A stretch of 64,000 bases of DNA from Acidiferrobacterales bacterium (GCA_028820695.1 JAPPIB010000049.1:62001-126000), one strand, 5' to 3'. Shown: positions 29,501 through 38,549, counted from the first letter of the stretch. Numbers and translations: made by a program. The notes: generated from the letters alone by a model not told the origin.

Positions 29501-29888
29501 GAGTTCAGACAGCGGGGAATTTGCCGAGGCAGTCAGAAGAATTGAAACCGCCTTGGTCAACGTGCTCAATGACGAGACCGGCCGCTGGTTGCTTGACAGC
29601 AAACACGAGGACGCCAAAGCCGAATACCGATTGACCGGGTACGTCAATGGCATCTTCAGGAATGTGGTTCTTGACCGCACTTTCGTCGATGAGGATGGAG
29701 TCAGATGGATTGTCGACTACAAGACCGGCACCACCGACAGTAACATCGATGACTTCCTTGACAACGAAGTTCAGCGTTACCGCGATCAGCTGATCGAATA
29801 CAGAACTATCTTGTCCGGCTGCGACGACCGGCCAATCAGGATGGGGTTGTACTTTCCCCTGTTTGCACGATGGAGAGAGGTTGAGTAG
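26556..29888 (+). CDS. AddA-like UvrD-family helicase-nuclease
   Basis: About 1110 residues from the ATG at 26556, which overlaps the preceding stop as ATGA; upstream in-frame residues belong to the neighbour's coding region. UvrD/Rep helicase motifs are VQAPAGSGKTTLLTSR (I), VTFTRKATAEMRERI (Ia), HILVDEFQDSS (II), LFLVGDPMQSIYRFR (III), LTLNQNFRS-type and MTIHSAKGLEFDAVF (V), and RLVYVGCTRAK (VI). A C-terminal nuclease domain has WIVDYKTGTTDS at about residue 1053. It should form a RecBCD/AddAB-like complex with the preceding protein. Confidence 0.88.
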   Translation: MNDQPAREKALDQAQSFIVQAPAGSGKTTLLTSRFISLLETVDNPEEVLAVTFTRKATAEMRERILEVLDPNTPADLHQHSANMAAERVRKRSEQLDWNLHQQPSRLQIMTFDALAAAVIRCMPWSSRFGSVPGVVEQAEKIYRAAAVAAVESAQHASDDRRAALRLLHSHLDNNSERLLELIVAMLANRDQWLNRLFNTDFSDDVRSEMENAWRQFIGYELDNLASLFPPTARAILRLDEIDNYSDEAVKFWRKVKVVLLTQKGTWRKQYPIQATIPEFMTPANFGSVISDCSKVEFLQEKLARIGNNLPNLAYTDEQWEVLRAASTVLKYSVAYLQLEFRKRGEVDFIEIAQKALKALGTEDNPTDLSLVLDYRYRHILVDEFQDSSISQKQLLESLTAGWQDGDGRTLFLVGDPMQSIYRFREAEVGIYLDVVKRGLGNLNPTPLSLNQNFRSSKILVDWFNSTFKKSFPDESDVMGSRVAYSPCESTIPGGKHDSVNIWVQKTGRKKDGTQDTAIFDLRQAEKVYDDILDYLARNEGRDVRLAVLVSSRKHVRDLIPLLDAGGIRYYAADMFPLAERPVVQDLLSLTRALLNPTDRVSWLAILRAPWCGLTLEDLLVIASQSSATIWDRINSPEVTEDLSDDGRMRVARTREVLAQALSIRGRQGVRQWIEDAWILLGGPACVSTNDDENARLFLDFLERFAQGAQVDDLEQFEDQMQNLFAVPDCAPDEAAVHLMTIHSAKGLEFDAVFVPSTAKRVGMSRSPLMIWSEVLLKDIGTRLLISTIPDTALNEGDLMYSFLKQWNKQKDLMEMTRLVYVGCTRAKSELHLYASLATQSPPEATLLDRLWPGIRRDNDSENDMPSVIRSFTDHTPYAAMKPVKLKYGPGPSKTPIVSRLPADWKLPMPPASIEIPVQGMESPGGQDKIDFDWAGSVAVWTGTIVHQWLYRMTMSGADNWDAKRVRAEKPKWQTALRAMGMSSDSGEFAEAVRRIETALVNVLNDETGRWLLDSKHEDAKAEYRLTGYVNGIFRNVVLDRTFVDEDGVRWIVDYKTGTTDSNIDDFLDNEVQRYRDQLIEYRTILSGCDDRPIRMGLYFPLFARWREVE

Positions 29889-30183
29889 CGACACGGCCGA
29901 TCCGGGCTGGCAGCGTTGCGGTCTGTCCGGCTGCAAACCGGGAGTTTCCGAACAGTCGCCAGCTGTTGCGCAAGTATCACAAGTTCGGGTTCAAGCGTTT
30001 TGCCAGATGTGCATTGAGTTGCGTGATTGAGTATCGCGGCGTGATGCGTCGCGTCCTTTCGAAAGTGAGAATCGGCATCCGCAGCATAGTTTCCCCGGGA
30101 ACAAGGTTGTCCTGACTCGCTCCTGTGAAACAGTATAGTGTTACCATGAAAAATGAATATATCCCGTTCGTATATCGTGGCAG
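29889..30183. other. Intergenic region before the DUF4143 ATPase
   Basis: No gene is convincing. CTGACT (30112-30117) and TATAGT (30134-30139) with a 16-bp gap form a plausible weak promoter. A 15-codon ORF from the ATG at 30146 overlaps the start of the next gene in another frame and may be a leader or chance. Confidence 0.35.
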
Positions 30184-31350
30184 TTGTCGGTGATAGACAG
30201 AATCCGGCACGAAAAGCGCTTATGTGATCATTTGGGTGAGTATCCGGTTGTAGGACTGATTGGGACGCGCCAGGTTGGGAAAACCACACTCGCTCGCAAT
30301 ATCGTCCGGCAGTGGGCTGATCAGACCCATTATTTTGATCTTGAGTCCAGTGCCGATGTTGCACGGCTTTCGGATGCAATGTTTGCACTATCGCCGTTGC
30401 GGGGATTGGTTGTTTTAGACGAAGTGCATCGACTGCCGGATTTATTCCCGGCCATTCGGGTACTGGCGGATCGGGAATCAGAGCCAGCGAAGTTTCTCAT
30501 CTTGAGCGGTGCGTCACCATCGTTGCTCAGGCAAGGCGGCGAATCGCTGGCCGGACGTATTGCCTACTATGAACTTCCGGGTCTCAATCTGTCAGAGACC
30601 GGTGCTGACAGCAGTGACGAGATTTGGTTGCGGGGAGGGTTCCCAAAGTCTTTTACCGCTTCGACTCAGCTGACGAGTTACAAGTGGAGGAGAACCTTTA
30701 TCCGAACATTTCTTGACAGGGATCTTCCACAGTTTGGAGTCACCATCCCGGGCATTGCGATGGAACGATTCTGGATGATGTTGGCTCATTGCCACGGTCA
30801 GGTATGGAACGGCTCGGAGATTGGACGGGCGTTCGGCGTGTCTCACACAGCCACCCGCCGATATCTTGAAATGCTCCAGTCAACATTTGTGGCTCGTTGC
30901 TTGCAGCCTTGGCATGCCAACATCAGAAAACGTCAGATCAAGGCTCCAAAAGCATATATACGCGACAGTGGCATTCTTCATGGTTTACTGGGCATCAGAA
31001 ACCTTGAGGAGTTGCATTCTCACCCAAAGGTTGGTGCATCATGGGAGGGTTTTGTCGTTGACAACCTGATTCAGGCGCTAGATGTGGCAGAACGCGACTG
31101 TTTGTTTTGGGCAACCCACACGGGTGCTGAAATTGACATGATTGTAAACGTCGGCGGGCGGTTGCGGGGATACGAGATCAAGCGAACCGCATCGCCTGCA
31201 ATCACCCCGTCCATCCGCTCAGCACTCGAGGATCTTGATCTTGACAGAGTTGACATCATTTATCCTGGCGAAGCGAGTTTCGCACTGTCGGATCGCGTCA
31301 ATGCAGTTCCGGCAGCAAGCATTTTGAGCGGTTCGGAGCTTCAGGCGTAA
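30184..31350 (+). CDS. ATPase with AAA_14 and DUF4143 domains
   Basis: A 388-residue protein. Walker A GTRQVGKTT (about 27-35) and Walker B GLVVLDEVHRLP (about 75-86) lie in an AAA-type domain. The C-terminal half is DUF4143, ending with a nuclease-like EIDMIVNVGG...GYEIKRT segment. Such proteins are widespread, usually single genes, and their function is unknown; some are suspected of roles in defence or toxin-like systems, which is not supported by the neighbours here. An in-frame stop lies ten codons upstream of the TTG at 30184; GTG at 30190 is the other candidate start. Confidence 0.8.
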   Translation: MSVIDRIRHEKRLCDHLGEYPVVGLIGTRQVGKTTLARNIVRQWADQTHYFDLESSADVARLSDAMFALSPLRGLVVLDEVHRLPDLFPAIRVLADRESEPAKFLILSGASPSLLRQGGESLAGRIAYYELPGLNLSETGADSSDEIWLRGGFPKSFTASTQLTSYKWRRTFIRTFLDRDLPQFGVTIPGIAMERFWMMLAHCHGQVWNGSEIGRAFGVSHTATRRYLEMLQSTFVARCLQPWHANIRKRQIKAPKAYIRDSGILHGLLGIRNLEELHSHPKVGASWEGFVVDNLIQALDVAERDCLFWATHTGAEIDMIVNVGGRLRGYEIKRTASPAITPSIRSALEDLDLDRVDIIYPGEASFALSDRVNAVPAASILSGSELQA

Positions 31351-31504
31351 GCTGGATGGCGGATCAAGCATGTGCGAACCGAATTTGTCCGGCAATGAGT
31401 GTTACAGACGGTGCGAAGTATCCGAAAAACCCCTGAATGCCGGCAATGTTCCTTGTAAAATTGTGAAAGTGCCGTCCGCAAGACTTTAATTCTGACCTAT
31501 TGAT

Positions 31505-32905
31505 ATGAACGTCAGGTTCATCAGTTCATACGCAATTCCGGTTGTGGCCTTTCTGCTTGGAATAGCCTCTGTGCAGGCGCAGGGTTTGCCGACCGAAGTG
31601 GAAGGTCGAGAGTTGCCCACACTGGCCAATGTTGTTTCGCAGGTTGAGGCCGGCATTGTGAACATCTCCACTTTGGGCCCGAGATCAGGTTATGCCAATA
31701 GGTTCTCAGGTCCGTTGGAGCAGTTCTTTGAAGACGATTCTTTTTTCAGTCAGTTTTTCCGGTTTGAGGACCCCGCTCAGGTCGCGCCTCATCGAATCAA
31801 TCACGGCTCGGGTGTCATTCTGGATGCGGAGATGGGTTATGTGCTCACGAACCACCACATTCTGGCAGGTGCCGACCAGATGAGAATCACCCTGTCGGAC
31901 GGCCGGACAGTCAGTGCTGAACCAGTCGGTTCAGACCCGGATATGGATCTCGCACTTTTGAGAGTTGACGCCGATAATCTGACCGATGTCACGCTCGGCG
32001 ATTCTGATGAGTTACGGGTGGGAGATTTCGTGCTCGCAATCGGCAACAACTATGGACTGTCGGCCACGGTTACTTCAGGAATTGTCAGCGCGCTCAGTCG
32101 CAGTGGATTGTCAATGGATCAGTATCAGGACTTCATCCAGACGGATGCCGCTATCAATCCGGGCAGTTCCGGCGGTGCCTTGGTCAACCTTCGGGGAGAG
32201 GTGGTCGGTATCAATACCGCGATTCTGTCGCCGGCCGGCGGCAATATCGGAATCGGGTTTGCGATTCCCATTAACACGGCCGCCAGTATTGCCGAACAGT
32301 TGCGGGTTTACGGACGGGTCAAACGCGGCATGCTGGGCATTCACTTCCAGGAAATAACCGACGAGATTGCCCGAGGATTTGAACTCAAGCAACGGCAAGG
32401 AGTCCTGATCAATCGAGTCCTGGCTGAGTCGGCGGCTGACGAAGCCGGTTTGCGGGAAGGCGATATCCTTACGCACGTCAACGGCAAAAGGGTCGCAGGA
32501 GGATCCAGTCTGAGAACAAAGATCGCACTGATCAGGGTTGGTGAGACATTGAATGTCACCTACCTGCGCGATGGCGAGACTTTGGAAGGAACGGGGACTA
32601 TCCGGGACACGTCTGTGCAGGTTGTCAGTGGATCTGACCTGATGAATCTGCTTGAAGGCGCGGAATTTCAAGCGGATATGAAAATATTTGCGCATGGTCC
32701 CGAGCGTGTCATTGTCGTTTCATCCGTGAATGAGGGAAGTGCGGCGTGGAGCTCAGGTGTTCGCGAGGGGGATATCATCATCAGGGTGAATCGTCAGCCG
32801 GTCAACAGTATTGAGACGTTCAAGGCAGTGTTCCAGGAACGCGATGATTCGCTGGTACTGGAGATTATGCGCAACAACCAATACCGGTTCGTAGTCGTTG
32901 GATAA
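31505..32905 (+). CDS. degQ: Periplasmic serine protease, DegQ/Do-like
   Basis: A 466-residue HtrA-family protease. A signal peptide ends near ASVQAQG (20-26). The trypsin-like domain has the catalytic triad His118 in TNHHIL, Asp148 in DMDLAL and Ser222 in NPGSSGG. Two PDZ domains follow, about 265-350 and 375-466. It degrades or refolds damaged periplasmic proteins. The naming between degQ, degP and mucD is uncertain. A weak promoter (TTGTGA, 18 bp, TTTAAT at 31461-31490) sits very close to the ATG. Confidence 0.92.
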   Translation: MNVRFISSYAIPVVAFLLGIASVQAQGLPTEVEGRELPTLANVVSQVEAGIVNISTLGPRSGYANRFSGPLEQFFEDDSFFSQFFRFEDPAQVAPHRINHGSGVILDAEMGYVLTNHHILAGADQMRITLSDGRTVSAEPVGSDPDMDLALLRVDADNLTDVTLGDSDELRVGDFVLAIGNNYGLSATVTSGIVSALSRSGLSMDQYQDFIQTDAAINPGSSGGALVNLRGEVVGINTAILSPAGGNIGIGFAIPINTAASIAEQLRVYGRVKRGMLGIHFQEITDEIARGFELKQRQGVLINRVLAESAADEAGLREGDILTHVNGKRVAGGSSLRTKIALIRVGETLNVTYLRDGETLEGTGTIRDTSVQVVSGSDLMNLLEGAEFQADMKIFAHGPERVIVVSSVNEGSAAWSSGVREGDIIIRVNRQPVNSIETFKAVFQERDDSLVLEIMRNNQYRFVVVG

Positions 32906-32923
32906 TCCCGAGCAGCCAGGGTT

Positions 32924-33592
32924 ATGGATGCTGTCATAGCGCCATCCATACTTGCAGCAGACTTCGCACGTCTTGGTGAGGAAGTCGATGCGGTGCTGTC
33001 CGCCGGCGCGGACTGGATTCACTTTGACGTGATGGACAATCAGTTTGTGCCGAACCTGACTGTGGGTCCGCTGGTTTGCAAGGCGCTTCGCGATCATGGG
33101 GTGACCGCCCCCTTGGATGTGCATCTGATGGTACGTCCGGTTGATCGACTGGTGGGCGAGTTTGCCCAGGCCGGTGCGACGTCAATAACGTTTCACCCCG
33201 AAGCTTCGGATCATGTAGACCGAACACTGAACCTGATCCGGGAAAACGGCTGTCAGGCGGGAATCGCGCTGAGTCCCGCCACGCCATTGTCGTGGCTGGA
33301 TCATGTACTGGATGGTATCGACATGCTATTGCTGATGTCGGTCAATCCAGGATTCGGCGGGCAGAAGTTCATTCCCTATGTTATGGACAAGATCGCAAAG
33401 TCCAGACAATGGCTGTCACGTCACCCGCGGCAGATCCGCCTGGAAGTTGATGGCGGAATCAATGCGGAAAATATCGGTCAGGTGGCGAAAGCAGGTGCGG
33501 ACACATTTGTTGCCGGCTCCGCAGTATTCGGTTCGGATGACTACGCCGCTACGATCGAATCCATGAGACAGCGAATCAGTCGGCAAGCCTGA
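32924..33592 (+). CDS. rpe: Ribulose-phosphate 3-epimerase
   Basis: A 222-residue TIM-barrel enzyme interconverting ribulose 5-phosphate and xylulose 5-phosphate. Signatures are [17 protein letters not shown] at the N-terminus, [14 protein letters not shown] with the metal-binding His/Asp, [21 protein letters not shown] and [11 protein letters not shown]. It starts 18 bp after degQ. In many proteobacteria rpe precedes gph and trpE; here gph is missing and trpE follows directly. Confidence 0.95.
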   Translation: MDAVIAPSILAADFARLGEEVDAVLSAGADWIHFDVMDNQFVPNLTVGPLVCKALRDHGVTAPLDVHLMVRPVDRLVGEFAQAGATSITFHPEASDHVDRTLNLIRENGCQAGIALSPATPLSWLDHVLDGIDMLLLMSVNPGFGGQKFIPYVMDKIAKSRQWLSRHPRQIRLEVDGGINAENIGQVAKAGADTFVAGSAVFGSDDYAATIESMRQRISRQA

Positions 33593-33708
33593 CGTCCTGG
33601 GACCGGGACATTGATATTGCACCGGCTCGGATTCCGGTTGTATTCGATTGTCAGCGAGAACAAGTTCAGCGAGTTTTGGTAATCTTTTTTCTGGAAAACA
33701 CTTCATAA

Positions 33709-35184
33709 ATGCTCACGAAAGAACAATTTGATGACCTGGCCCGACAGGAGTTTACGCATGTACCGCTCAAACGGGAGCTTCTGGCGGACTTTGATACACC
33801 GCTCAGTACCTACTATCGACTTGCGCGGGAACCCTATACCTACCTCTATGAGTCAGTCCAGGGCGGGGAGAAGTGGGGCCGTTATTCCATCATCGGCCTG
33901 CCGACAAAAACTCGTGTGGAGGTACATGCTCATACCGTCACCTTGCTGGAAGCCGACCAGATTGTCGACCAATGGGAAAGCGACGATCCGTTGGAGGACA
34001 TCAAGAATTTTCATGAACGGTTCAAGACACCGCAGGTTGAAGGCCTGCCCAAATTTACGGGTGGACTGGTCGGATTTTTCGGCTACGATACGGTTCGCTA
34101 TATTGAGCCTACTTTGGCATCAGGCTACAAGGACAGCGATCTGGATATTCCGGACATCTGTCTGATGGTGTCCGATGAGGTTGTGGTATTCGACAATCTT
34201 GCAGGACGTCTGTTCATAGTGGTTTATGTCGATGTGGCAAATGGCGGTACCTGGGAGTCCGGTATCGAGCGGCTCGATGGGATTACCCGGAAACTGCGTT
34301 CTCCGATCGCGACAAGGCCATCGATACTGCTGCAGCACCAACCGAATGAGGCAAAGTTCGAGTCGATGTTTGGACAGCAAGCCTACGAGGAGGCGGTTGA
34401 GAAGTCGCGAGAATACATACTCGCGGGTGATGTGTTTCAGGTTGTCATCTCGCAGAGGTTGTCCGCCACATTCACCGGCAATCCGATCGACCTTTACCGC
34501 GCCCTGCGCACACTCAATCCCTCACCATACATGTATTACCTCAATTTTGATTCGTACCATATTGTCGGCGCATCACCTGAAATCCTGGTTCGTTCGGAAG
34601 AGGGACATGTCACGGTTCGGCCGTTGGCGGGCACGCGCCCCCGAGGAGCCAGCGAGGAGGAGGATCAAGAGTTGATCGATGATCTTCTGGCCGACGAGAA
34701 AGAGCGCGCTGAACATGTGATGCTGGTCGATCTCGGTCGGAATGACGTGGGCCGTGTATCCAAGCTGGCAACGGTCAAGGTAAGCGACATCATGCAGATT
34801 GAGCGCTATTCCCATGTCATGCACATCGTTTCCAATGTGGAAGGGGAGTTGGACGAAGGAATGCATGCGATTGATGTCCTGCGTGCGACGTTGCCCGCGG
34901 GCACTGTTTCTGGCGCCCCCAAGGTTCGGGCGATGGAAATTATCGACGAGCTCGAACCGCATAAGCGCGGAATCTACGCGGGTGCGGTCGGGTACATCAG
35001 CTGGGATGGAAATCTTGACACAGCCATCGCGATCAGAACCGCAGTCCTGGTCGGCGACCAGGTTTATGTGCAGGCGGGGGCAGGTCTCGTGGTTGACTCT
35101 GTTCCGCAGACAGAATGGCACGAAACCATGCACAAAGCCCGCGCCATCTTGCGCGCGGTGGCGATTGCCGAAGTTCCGAGGTAG
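33709..35184 (+). CDS. trpE: Anthranilate synthase component I TrpE
   Basis: A 491-residue chorismate-utilising enzyme making anthranilate with a glutaminase partner. The N-terminal domain has ESVQGGEKWGRYSIIG and the catalytic domain has SPYMYYLNFDSYHIVGASPE, RPLAGTRPRG and GAPKVRAMEIIDELEPHKRG. The glutaminase gene trpG, which often follows, is replaced here by an ion channel gene 4 bp downstream. I see no Trp-codon leader peptide or attenuator in the 116 bp upstream, though a T-run (cttttttct) lies near 33690. Confidence 0.94.
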   Translation: MLTKEQFDDLARQEFTHVPLKRELLADFDTPLSTYYRLAREPYTYLYESVQGGEKWGRYSIIGLPTKTRVEVHAHTVTLLEADQIVDQWESDDPLEDIKNFHERFKTPQVEGLPKFTGGLVGFFGYDTVRYIEPTLASGYKDSDLDIPDICLMVSDEVVVFDNLAGRLFIVVYVDVANGGTWESGIERLDGITRKLRSPIATRPSILLQHQPNEAKFESMFGQQAYEEAVEKSREYILAGDVFQVVISQRLSATFTGNPIDLYRALRTLNPSPYMYYLNFDSYHIVGASPEILVRSEEGHVTVRPLAGTRPRGASEEEDQELIDDLLADEKERAEHVMLVDLGRNDVGRVSKLATVKVSDIMQIERYSHVMHIVSNVEGELDEGMHAIDVLRATLPAGTVSGAPKVRAMEIIDELEPHKRGIYAGAVGYISWDGNLDTAIAIRTAVLVGDQVYVQAGAGLVVDSVPQTEWHETMHKARAILRAVAIAEVPR

Positions 35185-35188
35185 CCCC

Positions 35189-36019
35189 ATGATCAGAATC
35201 TGCAGACGAATTGTGGAATGGCCGTGGTTTGATCGAGGAATTATTGCGCTGATCATCCTCAACGCGATTGTTCTCGGTCTCGAAACCTATCCGGTCATAG
35301 CGGTTCCTTATGAATCGCTGCTTTTGGGGTTCAATAAGTTTGTACTGATTGTGTTCGCGGCCGAGGCGGCGTTGAAGATCACAGCGTCAGCCCCGGTATT
35401 CAAACGATACTTCGGTGACGGCTGGAACCTATTTGACTTTTGCGTTGTGGTTTTCTCGTTGATTCCACAGACCGGCGAGCTTGCACTCATTGCACGCACG
35501 ATCAGACTGCTCAGAATTCTGCGATTGGTGACTGTCGTTCCGGAGTTGCGCCTGATCATATCCACCCTCATCAAGTCACTGCCAGGTCTGGGCAACGTGA
35601 TTCTGTTGCTCTCGATTGTGTTTTACGTCTACGCGATTGCCGGCTATCACATGTTCCATGAGCATGACCCATTCCACTGGAATTCGCTCGGCATCTCGCT
35701 GATCACATTGTTCAGGATCCTGACACTTGAGGACTGGACTGATGTGATGTATGCGGCGATGGAGCTGTATCCCCTCGCATGGATGTATTTTGTCAGTTTT
35801 GTGGTCGTAGCCGCCTTCATTGTGATCAATATGTTCATTGCGGTGGTGATCAACAATCTGCACAAGGCGCAACAGGAGGCGGAAATCTCCACAGGTGAGA
35901 ACCTGTATGGTGAAATACTATATGAACTCGCGGAGTCAAGACGGGTGCTTGAGAAGGTGGAACGGGCCTTGAATTCGCAGCGCGGAGACAACCCGAAACC
36001 CGGATCGTCTGATGGCTGA
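35189..36019 (+). CDS. Bacterial voltage-gated sodium channel (NaChBac/NavAb type)
   Basis: A 276-residue single-domain, six-segment channel; four copies would form the pore. The S4 sensor has arginines every third residue in ARTIRLLRILRLV (R103, R106, R109, R112). The pore helix and selectivity filter read LTLEDWTDVMY (T179-W183), close to the TLESW filter of NaChBac. S6 is VAAFIVINMFIAVVIN, and residues about 226-262 form a coiled-coil tail, also usual in this family. The ATG at 35189 lies 4 bp after trpE; a longer in-frame start inside trpE is rejected. Sodium selectivity is inferred from the filter glutamate. Confidence 0.87.
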   Translation: MIRICRRIVEWPWFDRGIIALIILNAIVLGLETYPVIAVPYESLLLGFNKFVLIVFAAEAALKITASAPVFKRYFGDGWNLFDFCVVVFSLIPQTGELALIARTIRLLRILRLVTVVPELRLIISTLIKSLPGLGNVILLLSIVFYVYAIAGYHMFHEHDPFHWNSLGISLITLFRILTLEDWTDVMYAAMELYPLAWMYFVSFVVVAAFIVINMFIAVVINNLHKAQQEAEISTGENLYGEILYELAESRRVLEKVERALNSQRGDNPKPGSSDG

Positions 36020-36073
36020 TATTTTCGATTGCCAGCGTGGGTTATTCGTCCCGGAATTGACTGTTCGGACAAG

Positions 36074-37102
36074 ATGAAGATCTTGGGGATAGAAACCTCC
36101 TGCGACGATACCGGGGTCGCCGTCTACGACTCAGAGCAGGGGCTGCTGATCAACCGATTCGCCTCCCAGGTTGACATCCATAGCATATATGGCGGTGTAG
36201 TGCCCGAACTTGCGGCCCGTGATCATATTCGCAAGGTGATCCCGCTGGTTGAGGACGCCTTGGGAGAGTCCGGAGTCGGGCGCAGGCAACTTGACGCGAT
36301 TGCCTACACTGCCGGTCCCGGGCTTATCGGCGCGCTTTTGGTTGGCGCGACGGTCGGCCGCAGTCTCGCTTTCGCATTGGATATCCCAGCCATCGGAGTT
36401 CACCATATGGAAGGACATCTGCTGTCGCCCATGTTGGAGAGCGAAGCGCCACAGTTTCCGTTTCTCTCTTTGCTGGTCTCCGGTGGACACACCATGTTGG
36501 TTGATGTTCATTCGATCGGTGAATACAGGATTCTCGGACAAACGCGGGATGATGCGGTTGGAGAGGCATTTGACAAGTTTGCCAAGGTGCTCGGTCTGCC
36601 GTATCCGGGTGGTCCGAGTATCGAGAAGTCTGCAACCCAGGGTGATCCGGATCGGTTCAGGTTCCCAAGACCGATGGCGGGACATCGGACACTGGAGTTC
36701 AGTTTTTCCGGGCTTAAGACTCACGCCATGCTTGAAGCTTCCAGACACAAACTTAACCGCCAGACGCGGCATGACCTGGCGTATGCGTTCCAGGAGGCTG
36801 CAGTGGAAGCCCTGGTCACCAAGTGTGAGCACGCGCTTGGCGCGACGGGCTACACCAGTCTGATAGTTGCCGGCGGCGTTGGTGCGAATCGGTTTCTCAG
36901 GGATCGTCTGGCAGCAGTGTGCAGTTCGCGCGGTGTTGACGTTTTCTTCCCGTCAATGGCATTGTGCACTGACAACGGTGCGATGATTGCCTATGCGGGG
37001 CACATCAGATTGCTGTCGGGGGAGAAGGAATCCTTAAGCTATTCCGTCCAGCCGAGGTGGTCGCTGGAAGACCTCCCATCGGTCACGATCGGCGAAGTTT
37101 GA
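36074..37102 (+). CDS. tsaD: tRNA N6-threonylcarbamoyladenosine synthase subunit TsaD
   Basis: 342 residues from the ATG at 36074, which aligns [19 protein letters not shown] with the family N-terminus; an upstream in-frame ATG at 36029 adds 15 unrelated residues. Metal ligands are His111 and His115 in [13 protein letters not shown]1/ASKHA motifs include [14 protein letters not shown] and LVSGGHTML. With TsaB/TsaE it transfers the threonylcarbamoyl group to A37 of ANN-decoding tRNAs. The 3' end overlaps convergent plsY by 20 bp. Confidence 0.95.
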   Translation: MKILGIETSCDDTGVAVYDSEQGLLINRFASQVDIHSIYGGVVPELAARDHIRKVIPLVEDALGESGVGRRQLDAIAYTAGPGLIGALLVGATVGRSLAFALDIPAIGVHHMEGHLLSPMLESEAPQFPFLSLLVSGGHTMLVDVHSIGEYRILGQTRDDAVGEAFDKFAKVLGLPYPGGPSIEKSATQGDPDRFRFPRPMAGHRTLEFSFSGLKTHAMLEASRHKLNRQTRHDLAYAFQEAAVEALVTKCEHALGATGYTSLIVAGGVGANRFLRDRLAAVCSSRGVDVFFPSMALCTDNGAMIAYAGHIRLLSGEKESLSYSVQPRWSLEDLPSVTIGEV

Positions 37103-37676
37103 TCTTGCTTTCCCCGCCGGCGCGAAGCCGCTGGATGTTTGATCTGTGCCTGACTGCGACGAATACAAAAATGACCGCGGAAGCGGCGGTGATCAGCGGA
37201 TTGCCGATCAGGATCCAGACGAATGCAGGTGCTGAGAGCATCGCGAGTATGGACGAAACCGAGGAGTATCGACAAATTGCGGCGACCACAAGCCAAACGC
37301 CACCAACGCCGATGATGACAGGAGCGCCCAAGCCCAGATAAGCGCCCATTGCGGTGGCGACACCCTTGCCGCCTTTGAATCCAAAATACAATGGGTAAAG
37401 GTGTCCCAGGAAGGCACCCAGCATCGCCGCACCGACCGCGGCCGGCTCATGCAAGACGATTTGCGCGGCGACAACCGGGACTGTCCCTTTCGCAATATCT
37501 CCAGACAACGTCAGCGCCGCCGCACCCTTGCCCCCCAGTCGCAGAACATTGGTTGCTCCGGGATTATTCGAACCGGATCGTCTCGGGTCGGGAAGTCTTA
37601 GGAGTTTGCAGACAACGATCGCACTTGAAATAGAACCGACAAGATACGCGGTCAATAAGGATAGAAATACTTGCAT
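37083..37676 (-). CDS. plsY: Glycerol-3-phosphate acyltransferase PlsY
   Basis: A 197-residue inner-membrane enzyme transferring acyl groups from acyl-phosphate to glycerol 3-phosphate, the first step of phospholipid synthesis. Conserved cytoplasmic loops are [34 protein letters not shown], and the [13 protein letters not shown] motif. About five membrane segments. It is convergent with and overlaps tsaD and is divergent from folB. Confidence 0.93.
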   Translation of the reverse strand: MQVFLSLLTAYLVGSISSAIVVCKLLRLPDPRRSGSNNPGATNVLRLGGKGAAALTLSGDIAKGTVPVVAAQIVLHEPAAVGAAMLGAFLGHLYPLYFGFKGGKGVATAMGAYLGLGAPVIIGVGGVWLVVAAICRYSSVSSILAMLSAPAFVWILIGNPLITAASAVIFVFVAVRHRSNIQRLRAGGESKIKLRRS

Positions 37677-38162
37677 CGATCAGTTTGGATTCAGCAAATA
37701 AAAAGTCGATGTCTTTGCAAACTCAGGAATTCCGCGTCAGACTGATCTGTAAATCCGTTCAGGTCAGATTCGGTATGCAATATGTTTATACATCATTCGG
37801 GGAACAGGTTCACCGATCCGGGAATTCAGACGTTCGTAAGTCTGATGCCAGGTCGCTCCATTGAGGTGTCGCCAGTCGGAGTGTGGATGGGACATCCATA
37901 GGGTCGCTGACTGGCGATATAATCCACTCTCGATGCATCAGCCGTGATGCCGCCTTGTTGATTTTGCATATTTTCGCTGAGTTTGGCCTCGCGGACGTGA
38001 GCGATACTCAAGCTGTCTCGAAAAGGCTTGTATAACAGTTGCCGGCCTGGGAAGATGCAAAAGCGCGTTTTGTTCATTTGCTTGCGAAACGGCAATTTCG
38101 CGATTCACGATTGGACCGCTCTTTGTTGAAGGGGTGCAATCGCAACCGAGTGAGCTGGATTC
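37677..38162. other. Long intergenic region between divergent plsY and folB
   Basis: About 485 bp. The ORFs crossing it show no recognisable protein. It contains two notable dyads: a 6-bp stem (37826-37831 with 37840-37845) and the nested palindrome at 37869-37917, directly followed by TATAAT at 37918-37923. It could hold promoters for both genes and possibly a structured RNA. Confidence 0.5.
37869..37917. repeat. Nested palindrome with inner hairpin
   Basis: Outer arms TCGCCAGTC (37869-37877) and GACTGGCGA (37909-37917) are perfect 9-bp complements. Between them TGGATG (37884-37889) pairs perfectly with CATCCA (37893-37898) across a GGA loop. A TATAAT follows immediately. It may be an RNA structure or a protein-binding site. 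Confidence 0.55.
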
Positions 38163-38522
38163 ATGGATATTGTCTTCATTGAGAGCCTGAATATTTCTAC
38201 CACCATCGGGGTCTGGGAATGGGAGCGTCGCATCAAGCAGAAATTGATTGTCGACCTGGAGTTGGGGACCGACATCCGGGAGGCTGCGGCAACCGATGAC
38301 ATTGGGCGCGCAGTAAGCTACAAGGACGTCGCACTTCGTGTAGTTGACTATGTGTCGAATTCTGAGCATCGATTGATCGAAACTGTTGCCGAGAACATTT
38401 CAGACATCATTCTTTCAGAGTTTCCGGTGCGATGGTGCAGGGTAAAGGTGAGCAAGCCCCGCGCAGTCGAAATGGCCCGAAACGTAGGAATTGTCATCGA
38501 GCGCGGCCAGCGAGACGACTGA
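38163..38522 (+). CDS. folB: Dihydroneopterin aldolase FolB
   Basis: A 119-residue T-fold enzyme of folate synthesis (may also act as an epimerase). The N-terminus MDIVFIESLNISTTIGVWEW and the internal AVSYKDVALRVVDYV plus HRLIETVAENISDIIL are diagnostic. Length is normal. A pteridine-reductase-like gene follows on the opposite strand 27 bp away. folK, often adjacent, is not seen. Confidence 0.92.
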   Translation: MDIVFIESLNISTTIGVWEWERRIKQKLIVDLELGTDIREAAATDDIGRAVSYKDVALRVVDYVSNSEHRLIETVAENISDIILSEFPVRWCRVKVSKPRAVEMARNVGIVIERGQRDD

Positions 38523-38549
38523 CGGGTTGAATTCAGGATTCCCTTGTGA

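Noticed and set aside
34799..36019. 406-residue fusion of a leading segment with the ion channel
   Set aside because: The first 130 residues are trpE in another frame; the ATG at 35189 begins a complete channel.
37826..38095. Minus-strand 89-codon ORF upstream of plsY
   Set aside because: Overlaps palindromic sequence and shows no protein-like features or family.
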